Made by a program: the position numbers and the translations under genes
Part shown: positions 1 through 10,083 of the stretch, piece by piece
Layout of the letters: each line of letters opens with the position of its first letter
Numbering within the stretch: the stretch's first letter is position 1
The notes under the pieces: model-generated
What the model was told of the DNA's origin: nothing
Database searches by the model: none
The model's input: only the letters and a program-made list of their open reading frames with translations
Assembly: GCF_029211185.1 (NCBI RefSeq)
Contig: NZ_JARGDO010000005.1
Span: 62,001 to 126,000, forward strand
Source of the DNA: Tessaracoccus caeni
Lineage (GTDB): Bacteria; Actinomycetota; Actinomycetes; Propionibacteriales; Propionibacteriaceae
Length of the DNA: 64,000 nt
Direction of reading: 5' to 3'

Positions 1-28
1 GGTTTGGTTCAGGCTTGGTCGAGCCCCG

Positions 29-748
29 CTATTTCGTGGTCGGGTGGTTCGGCGCGGACACGTCGTAGACGCGCGCCTCCACGCTCAGCAGGGCTGCCAG
101 AACGTCGGCTTTGAGGCTGGAGTCGTCGGCGCTGCCCCACACCACCTCGCGGTTCTCCGGCAGGGTCAACACGATCTTGTCGACGCTCGGGTTGTTCATG
201 GTGATCTGCTGGCCGTCCAGCGCGTCGGGCAGGTTGCTCACCACCGTGGCGATGTCGCGCAGCAGCCTGGTCTCGGCGTCACCCAGCTGGGCCACGGGAA
301 CACCCTTCGGGGCCTTGGCGTCGGTATGGAACTCGACGCCGTCCTCATCGACCCAGACGTAGCCCTCGCTGCTCTTGCGCACGAAGACGAGCTCCCGCTC
401 CACGATCTCGACGACGATCGCGTCCGGGAACGAGCGCGACGCCGCCACCGAGGCCACCGGATTCAAGGATCCGACGCGGGCCTCCACTGCACCCAGGTCG
501 ACCCGCACCAGGGGCAGACCCGACGCCACGCCGGCGGCGGTCACGACGTCGTCCTTGCTCAGCAGCGACTCCCCTGACACCTCGACCCGTTTCACCACCA
601 GCAGCGGCGAGAACCAGAACGCCCAGATCGCGACGCCGACGAGCAGCAGCACGACTCCCGCCACGACGGCGGCGATGAGACGACGCCGGCGGCGCCGGGC
701 CTGTTCCGTGGCCTTGAGCGCACCGAAGGAGTTCGGCGTCGTGGTCAC
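29..748 (-). CDS. ftsQ: cell division protein FtsQ
   Basis: Bitopic divisome protein that links early and late division proteins. The 239-residue product has a basic cytoplasmic tail (Arg-rich, residues 18-23), one membrane helix at about 24-46, then a POTRA segment (about 52-120) that begins VKRVEVSGE and is followed by the FtsQ beta domain. The GTG start overlaps the murC stop by 4 nt, so translation is coupled. It is the last gene of the dcw run visible here; ftsZ would be expected beyond the left edge but is not in the window. Length is normal for actinobacterial FtsQ. Confidence 0.93.
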   Translation of the reverse strand: MTTTPNSFGALKATEQARRRRRRLIAAVVAGVVLLLVGVAIWAFWFSPLLVVKRVEVSGESLLSKDDVVTAAGVASGLPLVRVDLGAVEARVGSLNPVASVAASRSFPDAIVVEIVERELVFVRKSSEGYVWVDEDGVEFHTDAKAPKGVPVAQLGDAETRLLRDIATVVSNLPDALDGQQITMNNPSVDKIVLTLPENREVVWGSADDSSLKADVLAALLSVEARVYDVSAPNHPTTK

Positions 749-2190
749 CGCACCGCGCCGGGACGCTCGGCGAGCAGGTCGGCGAGCAGCGGGCCGACGA
801 TGGTCACGTCGCCGCAGCCCAGGGTGATGATCAGGTCGCCGGGACGCGCGATGTCGTTCAGCGCCGCGGGAAGGTCGTACTTGTCGATCACGTAGACCAC
901 CTCCTTCGCGCCGTGCTTGATGGCCTCGTCGACGACGAGCTGGCCGGTGACTCCCGGCACCGGATCCTCGCGCGCGCCGCAGATGTCGTTGATCACCGCG
1001 ATGTCTGCCAGGGTCATCACCTCGCCGAACTCGCTGGCGAAGTCGATGGTGCGCGAGTACAGGTGGGGCTGGAAGCAGGCGATCAGCCGCCCCTGCCTTC
1101 CGCTCTCCTCGTTGCTGGCGGTGACGGCCACCCGGGCGCCGGTCAGGGCCGCGCGGATCTCCGTGGGGTGGTGGGCGTAGTCGTCGTAGACGCGCACGCC
1201 GTCGAGATCGCAGATCAGCTGGAAGCGCCGAAGCGTTCCCACATAGGCCCCGACTGCGGTGAGGGCGTCGTCGTGGCTCAGGCCGAGAAGACGTCCGACG
1301 GCGTAGGAGGCGGAGGCGTTGACCAGGTTGTGGTCGCCGGGCACCTGCAGCACCAGCCGGCCCGACTCGTCGCCGTAGCTGAGGGTGGCGCTGATGCCGG
1401 TGCCCAGCGCCTTGGCATCGCTGACCCGCACGTCGGCATCCTCGGCGAGGCCGTAGCGCACGACGGTCTTATCAGTGGAGGCGAGTTCGTCCGCCAGCGC
1501 ACGCGAGCCCGGATCGTCGACGTTGATCACGACCGACTTGACGCCCGGCTGGCCCGCGAAACGCCGGTAGGCTGCCGCGTAGTTCTCGGGGGTGCCCCAG
1601 TTGACGAGGTGATCGGCCTCGATGTTGGTGATCACCGCGATCTCAGTGGGGTACTGCATGAACGAGCCGTCGGACTCGTCGGCCTCGATCACGAAGGCAG
1701 GGCCCGTGCCCAGCTCCGCGCTGGAGCCCGTGGCCGACAGCGGGCCGCCGATCACGTAGCTGGGGTCGCAGCCGGCGGCGACCAGCATCACGGCCGTCAT
1801 CGCGGTGGTGGTGGTCTTGCCGTGGGTGCCCGTCACGGACACGCCCCGCTTCCCGAGCATCAGCGCGGCGAGGGCGGCTGACCGGTGCCACACCCGCAGG
1901 CCTCGGCGACGGGCCTCGGCCAGCTCGGGGTTGGTCTCGCGCACGGCCGACGAGATGACGACGGTCTCGGCGTCGCCGAGCTGCGACGCATCGTGCCCGA
2001 CGTGGATGCGCACGCCCACCTCGGCCAGCCCCTGGAGTGCGGTGGAGTCCTTCTGGTCCGATCCTGAGGTGACGACCCCCAGCTGCGCGTAGAGCCTGGC
2101 GATGCCGCTCATGCCCGATCCCCCGGCGGCGATGAAATGCACGGGCCCCACCTGGTCGGCGGGGAGCACCTCGATCGGTTCTACGAGCAT
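745..2190 (-). CDS. murC: UDP-N-acetylmuramate--L-alanine ligase
   Basis: Cytoplasmic Mur ligase that adds the first L-Ala of the stem peptide to UDP-MurNAc using ATP. The 481-residue protein has the MurC N-terminal Rossmann motif AAGGSGMSG (21-29), the ATP-binding loop GTHGKTTT (121-128) and the central-domain run EADESDGSF. Length and motif order match the family. It sits 16 nt downstream of murG and overlaps ftsQ, in the usual actinobacterial murG-murC-ftsQ order. Confidence 0.97.
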   Translation of the reverse strand: MLVEPIEVLPADQVGPVHFIAAGGSGMSGIARLYAQLGVVTSGSDQKDSTALQGLAEVGVRIHVGHDASQLGDAETVVISSAVRETNPELAEARRRGLRVWHRSAALAALMLGKRGVSVTGTHGKTTTTAMTAVMLVAAGCDPSYVIGGPLSATGSSAELGTGPAFVIEADESDGSFMQYPTEIAVITNIEADHLVNWGTPENYAAAYRRFAGQPGVKSVVINVDDPGSRALADELASTDKTVVRYGLAEDADVRVSDAKALGTGISATLSYGDESGRLVLQVPGDHNLVNASASYAVGRLLGLSHDDALTAVGAYVGTLRRFQLICDLDGVRVYDDYAHHPTEIRAALTGARVAVTASNEESGRQGRLIACFQPHLYSRTIDFASEFGEVMTLADIAVINDICGAREDPVPGVTGQLVVDEAIKHGAKEVVYVIDKYDLPAALNDIARPGDLIITLGCGDVTIVGPLLADLLAERPGAVR

Positions 2191-2206
2191 GGATTGACTC
2201 CGTTCA

Positions 2207-3292
2207 TCAGCGCTGTGCGAGGTCGAGTGCGACGCGAGCCAGGTTCTCGGCGGCGTCGGAGGGATACATGTCGCGGCAGATCTTAGCCATCCGCTCCAGC
2301 GCGCCCGGCTCGTCGACGAGGCCGCGCACGGTGGTGGCGAGGCGTTCCGCGGTGAGCTCGGTCTCCGGGATCAGAATGCCGCCGCCGGCCGCGACCAGCT
2401 CCGCGGCGTTCTTGCCCTGCTCCCCGTTGCCCCAGGGCAGCGGGACGAAGATCACGGGCAGGCCGGAGACGGCCGTCTCCATCACGGTGCCGGCGCCGGC
2501 ACGCCCCAGCATCAGGTCGGCGGCGGAGTAGGCCACCGCCATGTCGTCGATGAACTCGACGGGCACGTAGCGCGCGCCGCTGGCGTGTTCCACCACGACG
2601 TCGTCTTCCGTGAAGTTCTTGGGGCCGATCGCGTGCAGCATCTGGATGCCGGCGGCGAGCAGCGTCTCGCGGGCGTCCAGCGTCGCCTGGTTGAGGGCGA
2701 GCGCGCCCTGCGATCCGCCGCTGATCAGCAGGGTAGGGCGGTGTTCATCGAGCCCGAAGAAGCGCCGGGCCTCCTCACGGCCCACGACGGGGTGCGTGAT
2801 GGAGCGGGCCATCGGCATGCCGACCAGCTGCGCGCCCTGGATCCGGGTGGCGGCGAAGGTGATGCCCACGAACTTCGCGAACCGCGCACCCACCTTGTTG
2901 GCGATGCCGGCGAGCTTGTTGGCCTCGTGCACCACGACCGGCACCCGGCAGAGCCAGGCCGCGAGATAAGCGGGAGTGGAGGCGTAGCCGCCGAAGCCGA
3001 TCAGCACGTCGGCCTTGGCCTTCCTCAGCACCCGGACGGCCTGCCCGGTGGACAGCGCGAGCTTGAACGGCGTCTTGAGCATCTCCAGGCCGGGCTTGCG
3101 CGGCAGCGGCACCGGGTGCACCAGCGCCAGTTCCAGGCCGGCGGCGGGCACCACGCGGGTCTCCAGTCCCCTGGGGGTGCCGATGCAGACGACCGACGAC
3201 CCCGGGGCCATGGCCTCGAAGGCCTTCGCGGTGGCGATCATCGGCGACGTGTGGCCGGCGGTTCCTCCGCCGGCGAGCACAACGCTGGTCAT
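2207..3292 (-). CDS. murG: undecaprenyldiphospho-muramoylpentapeptide beta-N-acetylglucosaminyltransferase
   Basis: Membrane-associated GT28 enzyme that transfers GlcNAc from UDP-GlcNAc to lipid I, giving lipid II. The 361-residue sequence has the N-terminal glycine loop GGGTAGHTSP (8-17) and the UDP-binding loop GGSQGA (192-197); the C-terminal segment GRAGAGTVMETA is the family's donor-site helix. Its ATG shares one base with the TAA of ftsW (TAATG), a tight translational coupling. Confidence 0.97.
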   Translation of the reverse strand: MTSVVLAGGGTAGHTSPMIATAKAFEAMAPGSSVVCIGTPRGLETRVVPAAGLELALVHPVPLPRKPGLEMLKTPFKLALSTGQAVRVLRKAKADVLIGFGGYASTPAYLAAWLCRVPVVVHEANKLAGIANKVGARFAKFVGITFAATRIQGAQLVGMPMARSITHPVVGREEARRFFGLDEHRPTLLISGGSQGALALNQATLDARETLLAAGIQMLHAIGPKNFTEDDVVVEHASGARYVPVEFIDDMAVAYSAADLMLGRAGAGTVMETAVSGLPVIFVPLPWGNGEQGKNAAELVAAGGGILIPETELTAERLATTVRGLVDEPGALERMAKICRDMYPSDAAENLARVALDLAQR

Positions 3293-4518
3293 TACTCTCC
3301 CCTCGACGCGGCCATCACGCTGGTCATCCGCGGGCGCTTGGCGCCCTTGCGGCGCGCGAGCATACGCCGCGCGGCCGGGGTGTCCCTGGCCAACGAGAGC
3401 AGCACCCCGACGCCTAACAGGTTAGCGAGCAGTGAGGAACCGCCGTACGAGACGAAGGGAAGGGTGACGCCGAGCACCGGAAGGAGGTGCATCACGACGG
3501 CGATGTTGATGAGGGCCTGCACGAGGAACCAGCCGACGATGCCGCCGGCGGCCACGCGGTTGAACATCTTGTCCGACTGCATCGCCACCTCGAGCCCGGC
3601 GTAGGCCAGCAGGCCGAACATGGCCAGCACGAGCAGCACTCCGAACAGGCCCAGCTCCTCGCCGATCACGGCGAAGATGAAGTCGGAATGGGCGACGTCC
3701 TTGAGGCCGCCCCACTTCTGCCGGGACGCGCCGAGGCCCATGCCCCACCATCCGCCGGAGGCCAGGGCGTAGAGCGCGGACATGGGTTGCGACGACAGAT
3801 CGGTGTTGGACTGCGGATCGAGGAAGATCAGGATGCGGCTCATCCGGTTCTCGGAGCCCATCACATAGACCGCCACCACCGCGGCGCCGAGGATCGTCGG
3901 CAGGGCGAGCAGCTTGATCGGCGTCCCCACCAGCCAGAGCATCAGGAACATGATGGCGACGAAGATCAGGCCGGTGCCGAGATCCTTGCCCGCCAGCACC
4001 AAGGCGATGATCAGGCCGCCCAGCGGGAGGAAGGGCCAGATCAGCTGCAGCGGCTCGTGCAGCACCCGGCGCTTCCTATGGAAGATGGCGGCGCCCCATA
4101 CGATCAGCGCCAGCTTGGCCAGCTCCGAGGGCTGGATTCGGACCGGGCCGAGGTTCAGGCCGCTCCGGTTGCCCTGCCACACGTGGCCCATGGGCGTCAG
4201 CACCAGCATCAGCAGCACGACGGCGACCGCCCAGGCGATCCAGCCCAGGCCACGTATCGTCACGGCCTTCATCCGGGCCAGCGCGACGCAGCCCACCAAG
4301 CCGATGGCGAGGAACAGGAGTTGCCGCAGCGAGTAGTAGTACGGGTTCTCGGCCTTCGACAGCGCGAGCACCGAGGAGGCCGACAGCACCATCAGCGAGC
4401 CGATGGAGACGAGGATGCCGACGCTCGCGATGATCAGGTAGTGGGGCGCGAGGGGCGCCGTCAACAATGCCCGGAGCTGACCGCCGGCCTTCGGCCGCGG
4501 GGGTGCCTCAGTGGCCAT
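3292..4518 (-). CDS. ftsW: SEDS peptidoglycan polymerase FtsW
   Basis: Polytopic membrane protein of 408 residues with about ten hydrophobic segments. It is the septal SEDS glycosyltransferase that works with the class B PBP encoded upstream (FtsI). Family features include NLGPVRIQPSELAKLALI, the DLGTGLI loop and the GVTLPFVSYGGSS segment near the C-terminus. The C-terminus ends in a basic tail. The 51 nt between murD and ftsW is one of the few gaps inside the cluster and carries no clear terminator. Confidence 0.96.
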   Translation of the reverse strand: MATEAPPRPKAGGQLRALLTAPLAPHYLIIASVGILVSIGSLMVLSASSVLALSKAENPYYYSLRQLLFLAIGLVGCVALARMKAVTIRGLGWIAWAVAVVLLMLVLTPMGHVWQGNRSGLNLGPVRIQPSELAKLALIVWGAAIFHRKRRVLHEPLQLIWPFLPLGGLIIALVLAGKDLGTGLIFVAIMFLMLWLVGTPIKLLALPTILGAAVVAVYVMGSENRMSRILIFLDPQSNTDLSSQPMSALYALASGGWWGMGLGASRQKWGGLKDVAHSDFIFAVIGEELGLFGVLLVLAMFGLLAYAGLEVAMQSDKMFNRVAAGGIVGWFLVQALINIAVVMHLLPVLGVTLPFVSYGGSSLLANLLGVGVLLSLARDTPAARRMLARRKGAKRPRMTSVMAASRGE

Positions 4519-4569
4519 CGGTCGGCTCCTTTCTCTTCGGCTCGTTCTAGTGTCCTGTCATCGGCATGG

Positions 4570-6024
4570 TCACGAGGCGGTCAGGTAGCGATCCACTGCG
4601 GCGGCGAAGGCATCCCCTCGCGCCGAGTAGCTGGCGTACATGTCCAAGCTGGCGCATCCGGGCGACAGCAGGACCACGTCTCCGGGACGCGCCGTCTCGG
4701 CGGCCAACCGCACCACCTCGTCCATCACCCCACTATCGGTGCGATCGAGCACGGTGACGGGAACCTCGGGCGCGTGTCGCGCCATCGCGTCGGCGATCAG
4801 TTGACGATCGACGCCCAGCACCACCACGGCACGCATGGAGGCGCGATGTCGCTCGATCAGCTCGTCGAAGCTGGTTCCCTTCGCCTGCCCACCGGCGATC
4901 CAGACGAAGGACTCGTAGGCGTTCATGGCGGAGTTGGCGGCATGGGGGTTGGTGGCCTTGGAGTCGTCGACGAACGAGATGCCGTCGCGCTCGGCCACCT
5001 TCTGGATCCGGTGGCCCGCCAGCTGGAGGTTCCGCAGTCCTTGGCCGACGGCCTTGGCCTTCACGCCGAAGCTGCGGGCCAGCGCCGCCGCGGCCAGGGC
5101 GTTGGCGACGTTGTGCGGGGCGAACGGCTGCACGTCGCTGACCTTGGCCAGTTCCAAGGCGGAGGTCTGGCGCTGCGCGACGAACGCGCGGTCCACGATC
5201 AGGTCGTCGACGACGCCCAGCATGCTGGGGCCTGGGATGCCGAGGGTGAACCCGATGGCGCGGGCGCCCTCCTGCACGTCGGCGTCCTCGACGAGGTGCT
5301 CGGTGGTCTCCTCCTCGACGTTGTAGACGCAGGAGTGGCTGACCCCCTCGTAGATCCGCGCCTTGTCGGCGACGTAGGCGTCATAGCCGCCGAGATCGGC
5401 GTACCACTCCAGGTGGTCCTGATGCAGGTTCAGCACGGCGGCCGAGTGCAGCTTCACCGAGTTCATCCAGTGCAGCTGGAAGCTGGAGAGTTCGACGACG
5501 AACGCGTCGTAGGTGTGCTCGTCCAGCACGGCCTCGACGATGGGCCGCCCGATGTTGCCCACTTCGGCGACGCGGAGGCCGTCGGCCTCCAACATGGCGG
5601 TGAGCATCTGGGTGGTGGTGGTCTTGCCGTTGGTGCCGGTGACGGCGAGCCAGGGAACGACGCGGTCGGGCTGCTGCATGCGCCACGCCAGCTCCGTCTC
5701 GCCCCAGATCGGGATCCCCGCCGCGGCGGCTTGGGCGAGCAGCGGAGCGGTCGGCCGCCAACCGGGCGAGGTCACCACCAGGTCGGTGCCCTCGGGCAGC
5801 GTCGTTGTGCTGCCCTTGCCGAGCCGCACCGTGACGTCGAGGTGCTCCAGCAGGGCGGCCTTGTCGGCGTGGGCTTCGGACTCGTCGAGCACCGTGACGT
5901 TGGCGCCCAGGTCGACCAGCCCGTCGGCCGCGGCGTAGCCCGAGACTCCCAGGCCGGCCACCACGACGTTGGCGGAGGCCCAGTCGGAGTGGCGGTCGGC
6001 GTCGTTCATCCAGTCCTTGGTCAT
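4570..6024 (-). CDS. murD: UDP-N-acetylmuramoyl-L-alanine--D-glutamate ligase
   Basis: Adds D-Glu to UDP-MurNAc-L-Ala. I take the ATG at 6024, which overlaps the mraY stop as ATGA; the open frame runs further upstream only as a shadow of mraY. The 484-residue product has the N-terminal loop GLGVSG (24-29) and the ATP loop TGTNGKTTT (129-137). C-terminal residues such as [19 protein letters not shown] are typical MurD. Length is slightly above E. coli MurD but normal for actinobacteria. Confidence 0.95.
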   Translation of the reverse strand: MTKDWMNDADRHSDWASANVVVAGLGVSGYAAADGLVDLGANVTVLDESEAHADKAALLEHLDVTVRLGKGSTTTLPEGTDLVVTSPGWRPTAPLLAQAAAAGIPIWGETELAWRMQQPDRVVPWLAVTGTNGKTTTTQMLTAMLEADGLRVAEVGNIGRPIVEAVLDEHTYDAFVVELSSFQLHWMNSVKLHSAAVLNLHQDHLEWYADLGGYDAYVADKARIYEGVSHSCVYNVEEETTEHLVEDADVQEGARAIGFTLGIPGPSMLGVVDDLIVDRAFVAQRQTSALELAKVSDVQPFAPHNVANALAAAALARSFGVKAKAVGQGLRNLQLAGHRIQKVAERDGISFVDDSKATNPHAANSAMNAYESFVWIAGGQAKGTSFDELIERHRASMRAVVVLGVDRQLIADAMARHAPEVPVTVLDRTDSGVMDEVVRLAAETARPGDVVLLSPGCASLDMYASYSARGDAFAAAVDRYLTAS

Positions 6025-7094
6025 CGTCCGACCACCTGCCATTCCGCGTAGAAGAGGCCCATGCCGGCGGCGACGAAGACGCCGCAGATGATCCAGAACC
6101 GGATCACCACGGTGACCTCGTCCCAGCCCTTGAGCTCGAAGTGATGATGGATGGGAGACATCTTGAAGATGCGCTTGCCGCCGGTGGACTTGAAGTAGGC
6201 CACCTGGAGCGCGACCGAGCCGACCTCCATCACGAACAGGAAGCCGATCACGACGAGCAGCAGCTCGGTGCGGCTCATGATCGACAGGCCGGCGAGGGCG
6301 GCGCCGATCGCCATCGAGCCGGTGTCGCCCATGAAGATCTTGGCCGGCTTGGCGTTCCACCAGAGGAAGCCGCCGCAGGCCGCCAGCATGGCCATCGCGA
6401 CCATGGCGAGGTCGAGCGGGTCGCGGGCCTCGTAGCAGCGCGGCCCCGCGCGCGAAGTCAGCGAGCACCACTGGTTGAACTGCCAGAAGTTCACGATCAG
6501 GTAGGCCGTGAAGACCAGGGTGGCGGAGCCGGCCGCCAGCCCGTCCAGCCCGTCGGTGAGGTTCACCGCGTTCGACCAGGACATGATCAGCAGCGTGATC
6601 CACACCACCGCCAGCGCGACCGGCAACGTCAGCGCCGGAATGTCGCGCAGGAAGGAGATCGCCGGCGAGGCCGGGGTCAGGCCCCATTCGTTCTTGAAGT
6701 TCAGCGCCAGGAGACCGAAGCCGGCGCCGATCACGAACTGCCCGATCAGCTTGCCCCGCGGGGTCAGGCCGAGGCTGCGCTCGTGGGAGATCTTGGACCA
6801 GTCGTCGAGGAAGCCGAGGAAGCCCATCGCCACCATCAGGCCGAGCACCAGCACCGCCGACAGCGTCGGCGCCTGCCAGCGCACCAGGTGGGTCACGAAG
6901 TAGGCCAGCACCGCCGCCGTGACGATCACCAGACCGCCCATGGTGGGGGTGCCGCGCTTGACGTGGTGCGACGTGGGTCCGTCCTCGCGGATGAACTGGC
7001 CGTACTGGCGTCGGGTGAGGAATTTGATCAGCAGGGGCGTGCCGACCAACGTGAAGATGAGTGACAGGCCACCTGCCAGCAGGATGTTGATCAC
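6021..7094 (-). CDS. mraY: phospho-N-acetylmuramoyl-pentapeptide transferase
   Basis: Integral membrane enzyme that attaches phospho-MurNAc-pentapeptide to undecaprenyl phosphate (lipid I). It has 357 residues and about ten hydrophobic segments. Diagnostic motifs are the Asp pair in [26 protein letters not shown], the catalytic loop [11 protein letters not shown] and the histidine motif [10 protein letters not shown] near the C-terminus. It overlaps murF and murD by 4 nt on both sides. Confidence 0.97.
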   Translation of the reverse strand: MINILLAGGLSLIFTLVGTPLLIKFLTRRQYGQFIREDGPTSHHVKRGTPTMGGLVIVTAAVLAYFVTHLVRWQAPTLSAVLVLGLMVAMGFLGFLDDWSKISHERSLGLTPRGKLIGQFVIGAGFGLLALNFKNEWGLTPASPAISFLRDIPALTLPVALAVVWITLLIMSWSNAVNLTDGLDGLAAGSATLVFTAYLIVNFWQFNQWCSLTSRAGPRCYEARDPLDLAMVAMAMLAACGGFLWWNAKPAKIFMGDTGSMAIGAALAGLSIMSRTELLLVVIGFLFVMEVGSVALQVAYFKSTGGKRIFKMSPIHHHFELKGWDEVTVVIRFWIICGVFVAAGMGLFYAEWQVVGR

Positions 7095-8524
7095 CGGGTC
7101 ACCTTACCCATCACTTCGTCCGCGACGCGTTCCAGCCCTATTCCACGAGAGCCCTTGATCAGCAGCACATCGCCCGGCCGGAGGTCCAGCAGAGCCGCAA
7201 CCTCGTCGCGGGTGGTCACCCTCGCGGGCACATCTGCATCCTTCGCGCCGGCCACCACGTCGGCCGCGAACTCACCGATCGCGAACACCTCCGCTTCGGC
7301 CAGAGAACCGGCGCGCAGGCCGAGTTGATGGTGCAGCACGGCTGAGTCCTCGCCGAGTTCCAGCATGTCGCCCAGCACCGCCACGGCCCGAGCCTGCGGG
7401 TACTCGGAGCGTCGCGCCGCCACGAGCTGAGCCAGCGTGGCGAGCGCGGCCTCCATCGAGTTGGGGTTGGCGTTGTAGGCGTCATTCAGCACCAGTACGC
7501 CGTCCTCGCGCTCGGCCAGCGCCATCCGCCACGCAGAGCGGGTCTCGGCCTCGCTCAGGGCCGCCGCCACCTGCGCGACGGTCAGGCCTGCGGCCAGCGC
7601 CGCCGCCGCCGCGCTCAGCGCGTTACCCACGTTGTGCCGGCCCACCACCTTCAAACCGACGGGGGCGGTCTCGGTGCCCGACGGCGTGGTCACCACAAGC
7701 TCGAAGGAGGCCCGGCTCAGCGCGTCGAGGGTGACCTCGCGCGCCGTGACGCGCAGCTCGCCATCCGGCAGGTCGGACTCGCCCACCCAGGCGATCCGCG
7801 CGGGGGTGCGCTCGGCCATCGCCCGCACCAGCGGATCGTCGGCGTTGAGCACCGCCCAGCCGCTCTCGGGGAGATCCGCCACCAGCTCGGACTTGGCCGC
7901 CGCCACCTGATCGATGTCCCCGAACTCTCCGATGTGCGCCTGTCCGACGTTGATCACGACGGCGACGTCCAGCGGCACCAGCGAGGTGAGCCAGGCGATG
8001 TGGCCGACGCCACGAGCGCCCATCTCGCTGACCAGGAAGCGGGTGTCGTCGTCGATGCGGCAGGCCGTCAGCGGCACGCCGATCTCGTTGTTCTGGCTGC
8101 CGACGGGGGCCACCGTGGGGCCGGCCGACTCCAGGATCTGAGCGAGCAGATCCTTGGTGCTGGTCTTGCCCGAGGATCCGGTGACGCCGAGGCTGAGCAT
8201 GCCGCGAGTCCGCTGCTCCCGCACCAGCCCCCGCGCAAGCGCCGAGAGGCCCTGCACGGAGTCGGCGCACAGGATGTGGGGGATCTCGGCGTCGGTGACG
8301 GAGGTGCCGATCACCGCGCCGGCACCGGCCTCGGCGGCCGCCTTGGCGAACCGATGCCCATCGACGCGCTCGCCGGGAATGGCGACGAAGACCGCCCCGG
8401 GCGTCGCCGCGCGGTTGTCGATCACCACATCCGGCCCCACCAGGGCATCCTCCCCGAACAGCTCTACCGGCTCCGGCTCCATCAGAGCCACCAACTCGAC
8501 AATGCTTCGCTGACGCATCGTCAT
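7091..8524 (-). CDS. murF: UDP-N-acetylmuramoyl-tripeptide--D-alanyl-D-alanine ligase
   Basis: Adds D-Ala-D-Ala to the UDP-MurNAc-tripeptide; the dipeptide is made by Ddl at 62707-63819. I chose the ATG at 8524 because it overlaps the murE stop as ATGA; the frame stays open 14 codons further. The 477-residue protein has the MurF form of the ATP loop, TGSSGKTST (115-123), and the conserved run [16 protein letters not shown]. It is part of the overlapping murE-murF-mraY-murD block. Confidence 0.94.
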   Translation of the reverse strand: MTMRQRSIVELVALMEPEPVELFGEDALVGPDVVIDNRAATPGAVFVAIPGERVDGHRFAKAAAEAGAGAVIGTSVTDAEIPHILCADSVQGLSALARGLVREQRTRGMLSLGVTGSSGKTSTKDLLAQILESAGPTVAPVGSQNNEIGVPLTACRIDDDTRFLVSEMGARGVGHIAWLTSLVPLDVAVVINVGQAHIGEFGDIDQVAAAKSELVADLPESGWAVLNADDPLVRAMAERTPARIAWVGESDLPDGELRVTAREVTLDALSRASFELVVTTPSGTETAPVGLKVVGRHNVGNALSAAAAALAAGLTVAQVAAALSEAETRSAWRMALAEREDGVLVLNDAYNANPNSMEAALATLAQLVAARRSEYPQARAVAVLGDMLELGEDSAVLHHQLGLRAGSLAEAEVFAIGEFAADVVAGAKDADVPARVTTRDEVAALLDLRPGDVLLIKGSRGIGLERVADEVMGKVTR

Positions 8525-10083
8525 CCCCTTCCCCCATGCGAGCGCGACTCGGAGAGTTCGCGCCACGCCTTACGCACCTCGACTCGATCGTCGAAGTCGA
8601 CGATCCTGTCCGCGAGGATCTGTCCCCGCTCGTGGCCCTTTCCGAGCACGGCCACCACCGTACGCCCATCGGCCTGTTCCAGCGCACATCGAATGGCGGC
8701 GCCGCGTCCCACCACGTCGTGGACGGCGGCGCCGCTTGTCTCGGCTGTCTCCCGTGCTCCTTCGAGGATCTCTGCTCGGATGGCCTCGGGCGGCTCGCTG
8801 CGCGGGTTGTCGTCGGTGACGATCACCACGTCGGCGAGGGAGGCCGCGGCGGAGCCCATCAAGGGACGCTTGTCCGCGTCGCGGTCGCCGCCGCAGCCGA
8901 GGACGGCGATCAGCCGTCCCGGGCCCTTCAGCGCCTGCAAGGCCGCCGTCACCGCCTGGGGAGTGTGAGCGAAGTCGACGACGACGAGCGGAGCGTCGTC
9001 GCCATCCAGCGCGACCGTCTCCATCCGGCCGGGCACCTGCGCGCCCGAAAGCCCCCGCAGCGCATCGCCCCGCGCGACCCCGACCGCCTCCAGCATGGCC
9101 AGCGCCACCACCGCGTCGATCATGTTGTAGCGACCGGGCAGGGCGATGGTCAGCTCGACGCGCTCGTCGCGCACGAACACCTCGGCCGCAGTGCCCATCC
9201 GCCCCGACTCCCACACCTCGCCCAGGCGGTAGTCGACGTCCGCACCGGTGCCCGCGGTGATCAACCGAGGGCGGCCCACGGCGCGAATCCGGTCGGCGAC
9301 GGTGCGCCCGGCGGGATCGTCGACCCAGACCACGGCGGCCTCGGAGCGGTCCGGCTCGAAGAGCCGGGCCTTGGCCTCGAAGTAGACCTCCAGGTCGCGG
9401 TGGAAGTCCAGGTGGTCGCGCCCGAGATTCAGGAAGGCCACCACGTCGAAAGCGATCGCGTCGACGCGCTGCTGGGCCAGCGCGTGCGAAGAAACCTCGA
9501 GCGCGACGGCGTCCGCGCCTCGTTCCGCCATCACGGCCAATAGCGCCTGGAGATCGGGCGAGTCGGGCGTGGTGACCGTCGAACGGCTGGAGACGAGCGG
9601 CTCGGCCCCCAGCCGGAACCCGATGGTCCCGATGGTGCCGGCGGTGCGGCCGGCGGCGGCCAGGCCGGCGTGCAGGAGCGCCACGGTGGTGGTCTTGCCG
9701 TTGGTCCCGGTCACGCCCAGCATCGCGAGACGCTCCGACGGACGCCCGAAGATGGCTGCCGAGGCCTTCGCCATCGCCGCGCGCAGGTCGTCGACCACCA
9801 GCACGGGAAGGCCGACATCACTCGCGTGCGCGGCCCCGTCGGGGTCGGTGAGCACGGCAACAGCACCCAAGCCCTCGGCCTGGAGCGCGAAGCGCGCCCC
9901 GTGCGTGCGCAGGCCCGGCAGCCCGACGTACAGCCAGCCGGGCATGACGGCCCGAGAGTCCGCCGTGATCCCGCTGACCGCGATCGAGGACGCCGGTGCC
10001 GCAGCGCCGACCAGGCGAGCGATCTCGTCGAGACCTACCGGCGCCGACGACTCCGGACGGATGGGCGCGGCCGACTCACTCAT
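8521..10083 (-). CDS. murE: UDP-N-acetylmuramoyl-tripeptide synthetase
   Basis: Adds the third stem-peptide residue. The 520-residue protein has the ATP loop TGTNGKTTT (125-133) and the amino-acid selectivity motif DNPR (425-428), associated in the family with diaminopimelate rather than lysine. That agrees with dapF at 45361-46176. Whether the isomer is meso- or LL-DAP cannot be told from this motif. The start overlaps the ftsI end by 8 nt. Confidence 0.95.
   Translation of the reverse strand: MSESAAPIRPESSAPVGLDEIARLVGAAAPASSIAVSGITADSRAVMPGWLYVGLPGLRTHGARFALQAEGLGAVAVLTDPDGAAHASDVGLPVLVVDDLRAAMAKASAAIFGRPSERLAMLGVTGTNGKTTTVALLHAGLAAAGRTAGTIGTIGFRLGAEPLVSSRSTVTTPDSPDLQALLAVMAERGADAVALEVSSHALAQQRVDAIAFDVVAFLNLGRDHLDFHRDLEVYFEAKARLFEPDRSEAAVVWVDDPAGRTVADRIRAVGRPRLITAGTGADVDYRLGEVWESGRMGTAAEVFVRDERVELTIALPGRYNMIDAVVALAMLEAVGVARGDALRGLSGAQVPGRMETVALDGDDAPLVVVDFAHTPQAVTAALQALKGPGRLIAVLGCGGDRDADKRPLMGSAAASLADVVIVTDDNPRSEPPEAIRAEILEGARETAETSGAAVHDVVGRGAAIRCALEQADGRTVVAVLGKGHERGQILADRIVDFDDRVEVRKAWRELSESRSHGGRG

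Noticed and set aside
3487-6051. 854-codon open frame on the plus strand
   Set aside because: It lies antisense to ftsW and murD, is His/Gln/Gly-rich with no family motif, and reflects the lack of stops in high-GC DNA opposite real genes.
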